Assembly (NCBI GenBank): GCA_964480565.1 | Contig: CAYZSU010000022.1 | Location: 1 to 32,101, forward strand | Length of the DNA: 32,101 bases | Direction of reading: 5' to 3' | Origin: CAYZSU01 sp964480565 | Lineage (GTDB): Bacteria; UBA10199; 2-02-FULL-44-16; JAAZCA01 | In this document: positions 6,662 to 14,945 of the stretch, piece after piece | Numbering within the stretch: position 1 is the stretch's first letter | Layout: each line of letters begins with the position of its first letter | Program-made: the position numbers and the translations under genes | The notes under the pieces: generated by a model | The model's database searches: none | What the model saw: the letters and a program-made list of their open reading frames with translations, nothing else | What the model was told of the DNA's origin: nothing

Positions 6662-8203
6662 ATGTCTAATAATCAAATTTTAGTATTGGATTTTGGATCT
6701 CAATATACACAATTAATTGCCAGACGTATTCGGGAATCCAATGTTTATTGCGAAATTCATCCATGCACAATGACTGCAAATGCAATTCGTGACTTTAATC
6801 CAAGGGGTATTATTTTGTCTGGGTCGCCATATTCTGTTAGTCAACCTGAGGCTCCGACATTGCCAGTTGGTGTACTCGAATTAAATGTACCTGTGCTCGG
6901 TATTTGCTATGGGATGCAATTACTCGCTGCTCATTTTGGTGGGCATGTGGAGAAATCTGGTAAACGCGAATATGGCCGTGCAATTGTGATTGCTGATGAA
7001 GGGCATGATTTATTTGCAGGGATTAAAGAATGGCCCATGCCGGTGTGGATGAGCCATGGGGATTGTGTAAAAGAAGTACCCAGCTCATTTCGAGGTATTG
7101 CGCATAGCCATAATTCACCCAATGCCGCGATGGCAGATTTTGATAATCGTGTATTGGGTGTACAATTTCATCCAGAAGTAATGCACACACCTGAGGGAAA
7201 ACAATTATTGCAAAATTTTACGCATCGCATTTGCGATTGTACGCCCAATTGGACCATGGCGTCGTTTATTGAATCGCAGATTAAATCCATTCGTGCGCAA
7301 GTGGGCATGGGGCGTGTGATTTTAGGTCTTTCCGGTGGTGTGGATTCATCTGTAGCTGCGATGCTTATCCATCGTGCGATTGGGGATCAGTTAACATGTA
7401 TTTTTGTGGATAATGGTGTGATGCGCAAAGATGAAGTCAGGCAAGTAGAAAAATTGTTTCGAGATTCATTTCATATTCAATTGGATGTTGTGGATGCGGC
7501 TGATTTATTTTTTAAGAAATTGCATGGCATTACGGACCCAGAAGAAAAACGAAAAGCCATTGGTCATACATTTATCGATGTATTTGATGAAAAAGCATCC
7601 AGTATTGGCGATGTTGGTTTTTTAGCACAAGGGACATTGTACCCGGATGTGATTGAATCCGTATCATTTAAAGGACCTTCGGCAGTAATTAAAAGCCATC
7701 ATAATGTGGGTGGATTGCCAGAGAAGATGGGACTAACATTAATTGAGCCATTTCGTGAGCTCTTTAAGGATGAGGTGCGCGAAGTGGGTACTGAACTTGG
7801 TTTGCCGGAGTCCATTGTGCATCGGCAGCCTTTTCCAGGACCAGGTTTAGCTGTGCGCATTTTAGGTGAAGTGACAAAGGATCGCGTTATACTCCTTCAG
7901 GATGCGGATGCAATTTTGATGGACGAAATAAAATCAGCCAACTGGTATCATAAAGTGTGGCAAAGCTTTTGTGTGCTCTTACCCGTGCAATCTGTCGGTG
8001 TGATGGGGGATGAACGCACCTATGAAAATGCCATTGCAATTCGGGCCGTATCATCCACTGATGGGATGACTGCGGACTGGGCGCAATTGCCATATGATTT
8101 ATTAGCGCGCATATCCAACCGAATTATCAATGAAGTGGATGGCATTAATCGTATTGTCTATGATATTTCATCCAAACCACCTGCCACAATTGAGTGGGAA
8201 TAA
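6662..8203 (+). CDS. guaA: GMP synthase (glutamine-hydrolysing)
   Basis: Aminates XMP to GMP using glutamine and ATP. The chosen ATG at 6662 has AAAGGAG 6-7 bases upstream and gives 513 residues (family about 510-525) starting MSNNQILVLDFGSQYTQLIA. Domains are a class I glutamine amidotransferase (~1-190) with nucleophile Cys82 in GICYGMQ and His170/Glu172 in FHPE; an ATP-pyrophosphatase (~200-395) with P-loop LSGGVDSS (~223-230); and a C-terminal dimerisation/XMP domain with RQPFPGPGLAVRILGE and the final KPPATIEWE. It lies 246 bases downstream of guaB on the same strand, with repeat copy 3 between them. The two may share a transcript, or the element may separate them. No missing key residue was seen. 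Confidence 0.97.
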   Translation: MSNNQILVLDFGSQYTQLIARRIRESNVYCEIHPCTMTANAIRDFNPRGIILSGSPYSVSQPEAPTLPVGVLELNVPVLGICYGMQLLAAHFGGHVEKSGKREYGRAIVIADEGHDLFAGIKEWPMPVWMSHGDCVKEVPSSFRGIAHSHNSPNAAMADFDNRVLGVQFHPEVMHTPEGKQLLQNFTHRICDCTPNWTMASFIESQIKSIRAQVGMGRVILGLSGGVDSSVAAMLIHRAIGDQLTCIFVDNGVMRKDEVRQVEKLFRDSFHIQLDVVDAADLFFKKLHGITDPEEKRKAIGHTFIDVFDEKASSIGDVGFLAQGTLYPDVIESVSFKGPSAVIKSHHNVGGLPEKMGLTLIEPFRELFKDEVREVGTELGLPESIVHRQPFPGPGLAVRILGEVTKDRVILLQDADAILMDEIKSANWYHKVWQSFCVLLPVQSVGVMGDERTYENAIAIRAVSSTDGMTADWAQLPYDLLARISNRIINEVDGINRIVYDISSKPPATIEWE

Positions 8204-8267
8204 TCTCATTATTGCGATCTATAGTTTATGTATAAAATAGATTAAGTGCAGGATTTTGAAATCGATT

Positions 8268-8336
8268 GTTCAACAGTTCCTTGAATACATTTGGTTTGCT
8301 GGACAATCCCACAAATTGCTATTTTTCACCAGTCCC
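8268..8336 (-). repeat. partial hairpin-family element, inverted
   Basis: Read on the minus strand, this begins GGGACTGGTGAAAAATAGC, then AATTTGTGGGATTGTCCAGC. This is the same left flank plus terminal repeat that precedes copies 1-3, followed by a truncated interior. It indicates an inverted, deleted member of the family. Confidence 0.55.
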
Positions 8337-8386
8337 ATATTAGATTTCTTTCGAAGGCTTGGTCAGCCTGCGTTGTTTCAGATTCG

Positions 8387-8466
8387 TTCGTCATCGCGAG
8401 AGGCCTGAAAGGCAACGTGGCGATCCAGTCTGGATTGCTTCGCCACTTCATTTCTCGCAAGAGACA
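8387..8466. repeat. GTCATCGCGAG palindromic repeat, copy A
   Basis: It begins TCGTCATCGCGAGAGGCC and continues with GTGGCGATCCAGTCTGG, then ends CACTTCATTTCTCGCAAGAGAC. The ends are inverted, so the ~80 bp can fold as a hairpin. A second copy lies at 28391-28470. Similar intergenic repeats are widespread in bacterial genomes. Confidence 0.65.
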
Positions 8467-8483
8467 TAATATCTCGTTTTTGG

Positions 8484-8520
8484 GATTGTTTGAAAATAGC
8501 AATTTCAAGGGATTGTTGTA
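8484..8520 (+). repeat. TAGCAATTT module of the hairpin family
   Basis: GGGATTGTTTGAAAATAGC followed by AATTTCAAGGGATTGTTG resembles the ~25-bp flank shared by elements 1-3 joined to a terminal-repeat half. It is likely a solo end left by deletion. Confidence 0.45.
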
Positions 8521-8659
8521 AAATGCTCGTCTACTGTATTTCTTAAACATCACACCCTTGGGTTCTCAATTATCTGAGTGTGTTTGCGGTTGACGGATTT
8601 TCGTGAGTCTAGGGACTGGGTGTCCCAAAAGGATAACGTCATAGTTGGTAAAGGCGGGT

Positions 8660-9190
8660 TTACGAATGCATTGGCGATTTTTTTGAAAATAATATTGCAC
8701 CTACAAATGGGGATTCATATCGTTCAACACTTTCTAAGTATTTCAAGTTACCATCCGGATGATAAATACGCTGATCAGCGGTCCATGTGGATAGAGGTGT
8801 GCCAGATAAAGTTTCATTAAATGAAAAATTGTTTAATTCACAGGGTAAGCCCAATCGCATATTATAATGTGCGGCCAATGCCATGGATTCTAACCAGGTG
8901 AGCCTGGTAGCGAATGGAAGATGATTCTTATGATCAATGTGCATTCTTCGTGAGTGTGTGGGTAAATGCATGATCTGGGATGGTATTCCGGGTCCAATCA
9001 TGCGTTCTACATAGCCAAGAGAGCCTTGTGCGATTTTAAATGTTGACGGTGCGCCATTGTAACCTTTTTGTCTAATTGATCTCACCCAAGGTGCTGAACA
9101 GGATTCATTTAAAAAAGCAGTCCACTTGGCGGTTGTTGCCCATATTGGCACTACACTTGTCGATAAAATATTGGTAGATTTTTGAATCAT
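8660..9190 (-). CDS. hypothetical protein, 176 residues
   Basis: I do not recognise this family. The ATG at 9190 has a clear GGAGA site 6 bases upstream, which supports it as a real gene. The protein appears soluble: no signal peptide or membrane segment is visible, and it is rich in aromatic residues and His. Notable stretches are GYVERMIGPGIPSQIMHLP (around residue 60), then several His (HSRRMHIDHKNH, ~80-91), and a helix-like LTWLESMALAAHYNMRLGLP. The final region reads YESPFVGAILFSKKSPMHS. The His-rich centre could bind metal, but that is speculation. It stands alone, flanked by repeat DNA downstream and divergent from the outer-membrane gene, with 277 bases of shared upstream DNA. Confidence 0.6.
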   Translation of the reverse strand: MIQKSTNILSTSVVPIWATTAKWTAFLNESCSAPWVRSIRQKGYNGAPSTFKIAQGSLGYVERMIGPGIPSQIMHLPTHSRRMHIDHKNHLPFATRLTWLESMALAAHYNMRLGLPCELNNFSFNETLSGTPLSTWTADQRIYHPDGNLKYLESVERYESPFVGAILFSKKSPMHS

Positions 9191-9403
9191 TGTGATCTCC
9201 AGTAGTTGAGGTTGTTTGTGTTTAGATTATTTTCCCTAGATAATGCAGCATAGATGCCAAAATAAATTCGATTGTTTTTTAATGGGTTATGGATTTACAT
9301 TCATAAAATTTTCAGATGTGAGTCTCCATATAGAGAAAATTCTAAGATATGAAAAATATTACTAACTTAATGATTGTGCCTCTACAAAAGTCAAATTTGA
9401 AAA

Positions 9404-9430
9404 TTGACACCTAGGGGCTTTATCTATATT
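9404..9430 (+). promoter_or_regulatory. candidate sigma-70 promoter of the outer-membrane gene
   Basis: TTGACA at 9404-9409 is a perfect -35. The best -10 is TATATT at 9425-9430 with a short 15-base spacer. The region is AT-rich, and the ATG follows about 37 bases later with GGGGAGGA at 9457-9464. Confidence 0.5.
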
Positions 9431-9467
9431 ACTATACAAATATTTAACACTTACTCGGGGAGGAACT

Positions 9468-10220
9468 ATGAAAAAAAGTTGGGTCATTGTTGTATTGGCA
9501 ATTTGCTTAATGGTAAATATTACTGCATCTGCAGATGAATCTGGTAGCTTGGAGAAGGGCTGGCATAAGGGGTTTTTTCTTGCAGGTAATGTAGGTATTA
9601 TGCAGGCTACAAATGATACCCATACGATTAATAAAATTAAATTTGGTAATGGGTATAATATGTCCTTTGGTTTAACCTTTGGTTGGGATATTACCGATTG
9701 GTTGGGCACGATGCTTCAAGTTAACTATGCCACAGGTTCTGGTTCCGTGGGTGATGCCAATAATGCCGGTCAAATTCAAACCTATGGCAGCGTGACAGTG
9801 CCTGCAGATACTTTTCCAGTAGAAAATGCCAAAGAACATGCCGTGGATTTTGGTTTGTTTGCAAGAGCAACGCTTCCTTATTTTACGCGTGCGAGTTGGC
9901 AGCCTAAAAATGTAAAAATACTTCCTTATATCAAAGCGGGTGGTATGGCACATGCGATATATGTCAATGCGCCGACAACTGAAAATAAAGTTGTTGCAGC
10001 TGGCGGTGGTGTGGGCCTTGGCGCAGGTGTGGAGTTTTATATTTGGAAAGGTTTGTTTGTAGCCGTTGATTTTACAGAAGCACTAATTTGGCAAGTAGCG
10101 TATGATAAAGATATTACAGTACTTGTGAATGCGGTGGAAGTGCAACAAAACTTGAAAATTGCCGATGGTGGTTTTAAACCTCAGTATAATGTGCAAGCAT
10201 TGATAGGCTGGCATTTCTAA
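9468..10220 (+). CDS. outer-membrane beta-barrel protein
   Basis: The 250-residue exported protein starts at an ATG with a strong GGGGAGGA site 3 bases upstream. Residues 1-22 form a Sec signal peptide (MKK, hydrophobic core, cleavage near TASADES). The mature part alternates polar and hydrophobic residues with many Gly and aromatics (GFFLAGNVGIMQA, MSFGLTFGWDITDWLGTMLQVNY, LPYIKAGGMAHAIY, GGVGLGAGVEFYIWKGLFVAVDF). It ends YNVQALIGWHF, with the terminal Phe typical of proteins assembled by the BAM complex. The size suggests an 8-stranded barrel of the OmpA/OmpW-like small porin class; the exact family is not certain. Its own promoter and the hairpin after the stop suggest a single-gene unit. 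Confidence 0.85.
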   Translation: MKKSWVIVVLAICLMVNITASADESGSLEKGWHKGFFLAGNVGIMQATNDTHTINKIKFGNGYNMSFGLTFGWDITDWLGTMLQVNYATGSGSVGDANNAGQIQTYGSVTVPADTFPVENAKEHAVDFGLFARATLPYFTRASWQPKNVKILPYIKAGGMAHAIYVNAPTTENKVVAAGGGVGLGAGVEFYIWKGLFVAVDFTEALIWQVAYDKDITVLVNAVEVQQNLKIADGGFKPQYNVQALIGWHF

Positions 10221-10250
10221 CTGTTGGATGATTTGAAAAATAAAACGAAT

Positions 10251-10277
10251 ACAACGCCCGCAATTCGCGGGCGTTGT
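10251..10277. terminator. 11-bp GC-rich hairpin after the outer-membrane gene
   Basis: ACAACGCCCGC (10251-10261) pairs perfectly with GCGGGCGTTGT (10267-10277) around a 5-base loop. No T-run follows on the plus strand; on the minus strand it is followed by ATTCGTTTTATTTTTC. It is probably a terminator or mRNA 3' stabiliser, placed 18 bases before the crcB start. Confidence 0.6.
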
Positions 10278-10294
10278 AAGTGTTGGATACGTAT

Positions 10295-10669
10295 ATGGTA
10301 CTTATTATATTTATAGGCATTGCCGGTGCCTTGGGTGCCCTGAGCCGCTATGGTATTAATCAACTGATGCAGATTATTGCGACTACGTCATTTCCCTATA
10401 GTACATTGATTGTAAATGTGCTGGGTAGCATGATGATTGCTGTGACTGGGGAATTAACAGCCAGTCAATTCATTTCAGACCAAAGCCGTCTGATTATCAC
10501 CGTTGGTTTTTTAGGGGCATTTACGACATTTTCAAGCTTTTCATATGAGACCTTAGGATTGATTCAAAATGGTCACGTGGTATTGGGCATGGCTAATATT
10601 GGACTAAACGTATTGTTAAGCGGCGTTGGTGTTGCGGGTGGTATTTTTTTAGTACGTACAATTCTATAA
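10295..10669 (+). CDS. crcB: fluoride ion channel CrcB/Fluc
   Basis: Exports fluoride as a dual-topology dimer in the inner membrane. The ATG at 10295 gives 124 residues with four hydrophobic helices, the normal size. Family motifs are GIAGALGALSRYGIN near the N-terminus, TLIVNVLGSM with the conserved pore Asn, and GFLGAFTTFSSFSYE (the TTFS/phenylalanine-box motif). A GTG at 10280 would add five residues but lies against the hairpin; no strong ribosome site decides between them. No fluoride riboswitch was recognised upstream. The gene is convergent with priA, with 10 bases between their ends. Confidence 0.92.
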   Translation: MVLIIFIGIAGALGALSRYGINQLMQIIATTSFPYSTLIVNVLGSMMIAVTGELTASQFISDQSRLIITVGFLGAFTTFSSFSYETLGLIQNGHVVLGMANIGLNVLLSGVGVAGGIFLVRTIL

Positions 10670-10679
10670 TGGGAGTGCC

Positions 10680-12743
10680 CTACATGATAAATATCGGATC
10701 TATATCAATATGCAGTCGGTTGCTGCCTTTTAATTGTTTGTGAATATGGGGTAGGGCGGCTTTTAATAATTCATTAATATGATTGCTTTGTGCACCTTTA
10801 ATTAATAGCTGCCACCGATACTTATTTTTAATGCGTTCAATATTGGCGGGTGCTGGGCCAAGTATGTGGATATTGGGTGCATTCATATGCTGTAAATATT
10901 GACATGCCATATGGCTGGCAGCAATAACATCACACTGATTATTGCCGCTAAGACGAAGTGTCGCCAATTTAGTATATGGTGGATAATTCATTTCTTTACG
11001 AAAATTGAGCTCCTGTTTTAAAAATAAGTCCATATTATTTTTGATAATTGCATCAAAGCAATAATGCTCTGGCTGATGAGTTTGAATAAATACAGTGCCA
11101 GGAAGATCCCCTCGACCAGCCCTGCCTGCCACTTGTGTCAGCAGTTGATATGCACGTTCCGGCGATCTAAAATCAGGCATGCATAAATGTTGGTCTGCGT
11201 TAATCACACCAACTAATGTCACATTTGAAAAATCATGGCCTTTGGTAATCATTTGCGTGCCGATGAGAATATCGATTTTTTTAGCGCGCATTTTTTTAAA
11301 TATTGTTTCTCGATAGGATTTTTTCTTTACTAAATCGCTATCTAAACGTGCAATATGAGCATTTGGAAAGAAATCATGGATTTCAGATTCCAGTCGTTCC
11401 GTACCATAGCCCACAGGAAGTAGCGAGATATTATGGCAAAATGGACATTGGGACGGTGTTTTGGATTGATAATCGCAATAATGGCAATGCAATTTTGTAT
11501 TCATCTGATGTGCGTCATTGTGGGATGACAATGGAATATCACAATTTGGACATTGCAATACTTCACCGCAATTGATGCACATCACAGATGGTGAGAATCC
11601 ACGACGGCCAACAAATAATATTATCTGTTCTTTTCGGGATAAAGTGTTGCAAATCGAGTGATAAAGTTCAGGGGATAATGCGAGTAGCTCACATGCTTGA
11701 TGCTCAGGCATTGAATGCGGATCTGGTTTTTTAATGGATTTATTTTTTTTCTTCATATCAATAATATGAATTTTAGGTAAAATTGCTTTCCCAGGCCGGC
11801 TATTGAGCGTTAAATAAGTATATTTATTGATGCGTGTATTGTGAATGCTTTCCAGTGATGGCGTAGCACTTCCTAGAATAATGGGGATATTTTCAATGTG
11901 TGCGCGCATCACGGCACTATCCCTGGCATGATAGATGATCCCTTGATCTTGCTTAAAGGAATGATCGTGTTCTTCATCGATAATAATACCACCCAGATTT
12001 GACAATGGTGTAAATAATGCGCTTCGTGTGCCAATGACAATGTCAACTTCTCTGTTATAAATTTTTTGCCATTGCATCAGTCGCTGTGCATGCGTGAGAC
12101 CGGAGTGATAAATAGCAATACGATCACCAAAATAATCGACTGCACGGCCAGTTAGCTGTGGGGTGAGTCCAATTTCTGGAACAAGCAATAACCCTTGTTG
12201 ATTATGTTCCTGCAAGTATTTAAAAAAAAGAAAATATATTTCAGTTTTTCCACTGCCAGTAATGCCATGCAGTAAAAATTTTAGATTTGCATGAGGCTGT
12301 TGAGTGGCCTGAATAATTTGATTTAGTATGTTATCTTGCTCAGGAGTGAGGGTGACACAGTCATTTCCTAATGCATGTAATTCAAAAGGTGTTTTCCTGG
12401 GTGTGCTGGCTTTACTATTCAATGTCATCAGCTGTGAGGGCAATGCCATTTTGCACAACTCGCCAATAGAGGCATGGTAATAATGGGATAGCCATTCGAT
12501 AAATTCCATGCTTTTTGGTGAAAAAATGGGCGCTTGGTCCAATATATTAGTAATTGGTTTGATTTTATTGATAGGGATGTTCGCTGGTGCACAAGGTAGC
12601 TTCTTCCAGCAAATGCCAATAATGGGGCGATTGCGTAATTGTACCTCTACTCGCATGCCAGGATAAATGGCATCAATGTCAGGCACTGCATACGTAAATA
12701 GTCGATTAATTGGGGTTGGAAGGGCTGCTTCAATAAAATACAT
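10680..12743 (-). CDS. priA: primosomal protein N' (replication restart helicase)
   Basis: A superfamily 2 DNA helicase that recognises stalled forks and reloads the replicative helicase. It has 687 residues, slightly shorter than E. coli PriA (~730). Visible parts are the N-terminal 3'-binding domain (VEVQLRNRPIIGICW), Walker A HGITGSGKTEIY (~165), the DEEH box in IIDEEHDHSFKQD, and GSATPSLES. The zinc-binding insert (CINCGEVLQCPNCD, CHYC, CPFC) provides four Cys pairs, followed by helicase motifs GTERLE, GTQMITKGHDF and QVAGRAGRG. The ATG at 12743 has no clear ribosome site. Convergent with crcB; its upstream side faces the tandem repeat and assembly gap. Confidence 0.96.
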   Translation of the reverse strand: MYFIEAALPTPINRLFTYAVPDIDAIYPGMRVEVQLRNRPIIGICWKKLPCAPANIPINKIKPITNILDQAPIFSPKSMEFIEWLSHYYHASIGELCKMALPSQLMTLNSKASTPRKTPFELHALGNDCVTLTPEQDNILNQIIQATQQPHANLKFLLHGITGSGKTEIYFLFFKYLQEHNQQGLLLVPEIGLTPQLTGRAVDYFGDRIAIYHSGLTHAQRLMQWQKIYNREVDIVIGTRSALFTPLSNLGGIIIDEEHDHSFKQDQGIIYHARDSAVMRAHIENIPIILGSATPSLESIHNTRINKYTYLTLNSRPGKAILPKIHIIDMKKKNKSIKKPDPHSMPEHQACELLALSPELYHSICNTLSRKEQIILFVGRRGFSPSVMCINCGEVLQCPNCDIPLSSHNDAHQMNTKLHCHYCDYQSKTPSQCPFCHNISLLPVGYGTERLESEIHDFFPNAHIARLDSDLVKKKSYRETIFKKMRAKKIDILIGTQMITKGHDFSNVTLVGVINADQHLCMPDFRSPERAYQLLTQVAGRAGRGDLPGTVFIQTHQPEHYCFDAIIKNNMDLFLKQELNFRKEMNYPPYTKLATLRLSGNNQCDVIAASHMACQYLQHMNAPNIHILGPAPANIERIKNKYRWQLLIKGAQSNHINELLKAALPHIHKQLKGSNRLHIDIDPIFIM

Positions 12744-12822
12744 ACGAATAGTTAGTCAAAAAAAAATATGGAATCAAGTCTTGCATTAAAATTAATAGGA
12801 CGAAATCATTTTATTAATTAGC

Positions 12823-13022
12823 CAAATCGCGGTGCCAGGCACTGNNNNNNNNNNNNNNNNNNNNNNNNNNNNNNNNNNNNNNNNNNNNNNNNNNNNNNNN
12901 NNNNNNNNNNNNNNNNNNNNNNNNNNNNNNNNNNNNNNNNNNNNAATGCAAATCGCGGTGCCAGGCACTGAATGCAAATCGCGGTGCCAGGCACTGAATG
13001 CAAATCGCGGTGCCAGGCACTG
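12823..13022. repeat. 26-bp tandem array carrying the GTGCCAGGCAC palindrome, interrupted by an N gap
   Basis: Three identical 26-bp units are contiguous at 12945-12970, 12971-12996 and 12997-13022. Each ends GCGGTGCCAGGCACTG. A partial identical unit lies at 12823-12844, just left of the 100 N. The missing sequence is therefore probably more units, and the true copy number is unknown. Each unit contains an 11-base palindrome with an A/T centre. There are no spacers, so it is not a CRISPR array. Confidence 0.85.
12845..12944. other. assembly gap (100 N)
   Basis: Exactly 100 unknown bases, a common placeholder length in scaffolds. Any open frame crossing it is an artefact. The gap sits within the tandem array, which probably collapsed or broke the assembly. 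Confidence 0.95.
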
Positions 13023-13121
13023 AATAATCTCCAACAATTAAACGTAGATTCATTGACAATGCGTGTCGCACATCTTAAGGGAGATGTGGTTTTATAATCG
13101 CATGTGATTTCGGAGGCCTTC

Positions 13122-13934
13122 GTGGAATTGTCCATTCTAAACGCAATTATTCTGGGGATTATTCAAGGGGCCACAGAATTTTTGCCAGTTTCCAGTTCTG
13201 GTCACTTGGTCTTAGCTCAGGATATATTGGGGATTTCTTTAGAGGGAAATAGCCTCATTGCATTTGATGTGTGTTTGCATTTTGGCACATTGATGGCGGT
13301 CATTTATGTGTTTTGGAAAGATATTGTTGTATTATTACGTGTGTGTGTGCCCAAATATCGTGTACAAAATGAATGTGCGGAGCAATTAACGCTTATCAAA
13401 GCCGTGTTAATCGGTACTTTACCTGCGATTGCAATGGTAATATGTTGTAAATCATTAATAGATAGTATGTTGCACGATGCATTTTTCGCGGCACTATTCT
13501 TATTTGTGACAGGGCTTATCCTTTGGGTGACGCGTTTTGCGCCAAAAAATGGCACTCAGGTAGTAGGTGTTAAACGTGCAATTGCAATTGGTTGCGCGCA
13601 AGCTATTGCAATTTTACCTGGAATTTCGCGTTCAGGATCAACCATTGCCACAGGTCTTTTTCTAGGAGTTTCTAAGAAAAATGCAGCGACTTACTCATTT
13701 TTACTATCGATTCCAGCTATTGGTGGGGCCATGCTGCTACATTTGAATGATTTAGTGCATATTAGTGTAAGTAATTTGATTGCAATTGGTATTGGTACTA
13801 TTGTCGCTGCAATGACAGGTGTCGTGTGTATTAAATGGCTTTTATGGATTGTAAATAAGGGAAAATTGTCATTGTTTAGCTATTATTGTATGGGAATGTC
13901 GATTGTTTTTCTTATCATAAGATATGCATTCTAA
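13122..13934 (+). CDS. uppP: undecaprenyl-diphosphate phosphatase
   Basis: Dephosphorylates undecaprenyl diphosphate to recycle the lipid carrier for peptidoglycan and surface polysaccharides; loss or overproduction alters bacitracin sensitivity in known systems. The chosen GTG at 13122 has GGAGG five bases upstream and gives 270 residues, the normal size; a GTG at 13104 would place that site inside the gene. The protein is highly hydrophobic, with about eight helices. Catalytic motifs are QGATEFLPVSSSGHLVL (~15-31) and LPGISRSGSTIATG in the second half. Neighbours are the tandem repeat upstream and udk downstream on the same strand. Confidence 0.95.
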   Translation: MELSILNAIILGIIQGATEFLPVSSSGHLVLAQDILGISLEGNSLIAFDVCLHFGTLMAVIYVFWKDIVVLLRVCVPKYRVQNECAEQLTLIKAVLIGTLPAIAMVICCKSLIDSMLHDAFFAALFLFVTGLILWVTRFAPKNGTQVVGVKRAIAIGCAQAIAILPGISRSGSTIATGLFLGVSKKNAATYSFLLSIPAIGGAMLLHLNDLVHISVSNLIAIGIGTIVAAMTGVVCIKWLLWIVNKGKLSLFSYYCMGMSIVFLIIRYAF

Positions 13935-14030
13935 TTCTAGTGGGACGATAATTACGATTTATAAAAAAAATGAGCAACAAAAAACATAAACAACCGATAA
14001 GGTAGTGATAACAACTTATGGAGATCATCG

Positions 14031-14717
14031 ATGAAAAGTTTAACCATTGGAATTGCAGGTGGCTCTGGCTCTGGCAAAACAACCATTGCCAATAAGATTA
14101 TTCAGCATGTGGGGCAACACCGCATTAGTTTTTTAGAAATGGACTCTTATTATCGTGACTTGGCTCATCTTCCTAAGGATGAGCGTGCATTGAATAACTT
14201 CGATCATCCCGCATCCATTGATATTGAACTTTTTTTAAATCATGTGCAGATGATTCGCTCAGGTGTGGATATTGAAAAACCACAATATGATTTTGTGAAT
14301 CATGTTCGAAAGCATACGAGTACGCGCATTAAAGCCCAGCCCGTGGTGTTTTTAGAGGGAATCCTTTTATTTGAGAATCAATCAATGTGTGATAATATTG
14401 ATATTAAAATATATGTGGAAACACCGTCGGATATTCGTTTTATTCGGCGATTAACGCGCGACTTAGAAGAAAGAGGACGAAATCCAGCTTCTGTGGTCAA
14501 GCAATATTATAAAACAGTGCGGCCCATGCATCAGATGTTTGTGGAACCCACGCGAGAATTAGCTGATATTATTATTCCGTGGCAAGGCTATAATCAAGTG
14601 GCCATTGATATGGTAATTAGTCAAATTGAAACATGTTTGGCAACGCGTGCAGAGGAAACACAATTTGTTGTGCACACGGATATGGATGATGACGATACCA
14701 GCAAACAAATAAATTAA
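14031..14717 (+). CDS. udk: uridine kinase
   Basis: Phosphorylates uridine and cytidine in pyrimidine salvage. It has 228 residues (family ~205-215) with P-loop GIAGGSGSGKTTIA near the start. It also has EMDSYYRDL, NFDHPASIDIEL, PQYDFVNHVR, VVFLEGILLF, and the lid region DIRFIRRLTRDLEERGR, all typical of Udk. The ATG at 14031 has GGAG 7 bases upstream. The last ~20 residues (acidic, MDDDDTSKQIN) extend past the usual end and look unstructured. It follows uppP by 96 bases and may have its own promoter. Confidence 0.95.
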   Translation: MKSLTIGIAGGSGSGKTTIANKIIQHVGQHRISFLEMDSYYRDLAHLPKDERALNNFDHPASIDIELFLNHVQMIRSGVDIEKPQYDFVNHVRKHTSTRIKAQPVVFLEGILLFENQSMCDNIDIKIYVETPSDIRFIRRLTRDLEERGRNPASVVKQYYKTVRPMHQMFVEPTRELADIIIPWQGYNQVAIDMVISQIETCLATRAEETQFVVHTDMDDDDTSKQIN

Positions 14718-14718
14718 T

Positions 14719-14915
14719 GGGGCTATCCTTCGGAATGTCCATCTGTTATAGGGGCTTGCGTCGCCCCCTCCGCCGGCAAAAGCCGTCGGAGTCTCTCTCG
14801 CTCGCTTTGCTTGCTGAAAAAAATAACCGCGCGCTTGCCAATGGTTATTTATGGCGCCATACTAGCCAACCCAACTCAGGGGCATTTTGTGATTAGCTCT
14901 ACAAATGCCTATTTT
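14719..14915. repeat. GC-rich intergenic repeat region with hairpins
   Basis: It begins GGGGCTATCCTTCGGAATG then TCCATCT, near-identical to 31994-32022. CTCCGCCGGC AAAA GCCGTCGGAG (about 14769-14792) is a 10-bp stem with one mismatch. ATAACC...GGTTAT pairs further along, and the right end carries CCTATTTTTCCAACAC, like the ends of the hairpin family. The base composition is clearly higher in GC than the flanking genes. It lies between the ends of udk and the small membrane gene. Confidence 0.5.
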
Positions 14916-14945
14916 TCCAACACTATGCTCTTATAACCCTTGCCC

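Larger units (their letters stand above)
8204..8659. other. gene-free interval of repeat debris
   Basis: This is 456 bases between guaA and the hypothetical gene. It contains fragments of the hairpin-element family, a GTCATCGCGAG-type palindromic repeat, and about 140 bases (8521-8659) in which I recognise nothing. Short open frames here (for example 8291-8521 and 8578-8820) run through repeats or lie antisense to the next gene and are not called. Confidence 0.5.

Noticed and set aside
9268..9400. Additional small gene or RNA upstream of the outer-membrane gene
   Set aside because: Only AT-rich DNA is seen, with no start plus ribosome site and no stable structure.
12945..13022. Short CRISPR-like array
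   Set aside because: Units are contiguous and identical over their full length with no unique spacers, and no cas genes are near.
12792..13135. Several open frames across the N gap and tandem repeat
   Set aside because: They exist only because a 26-bp repeat and unknown bases contain no stops; they have no ribosome site or family match.
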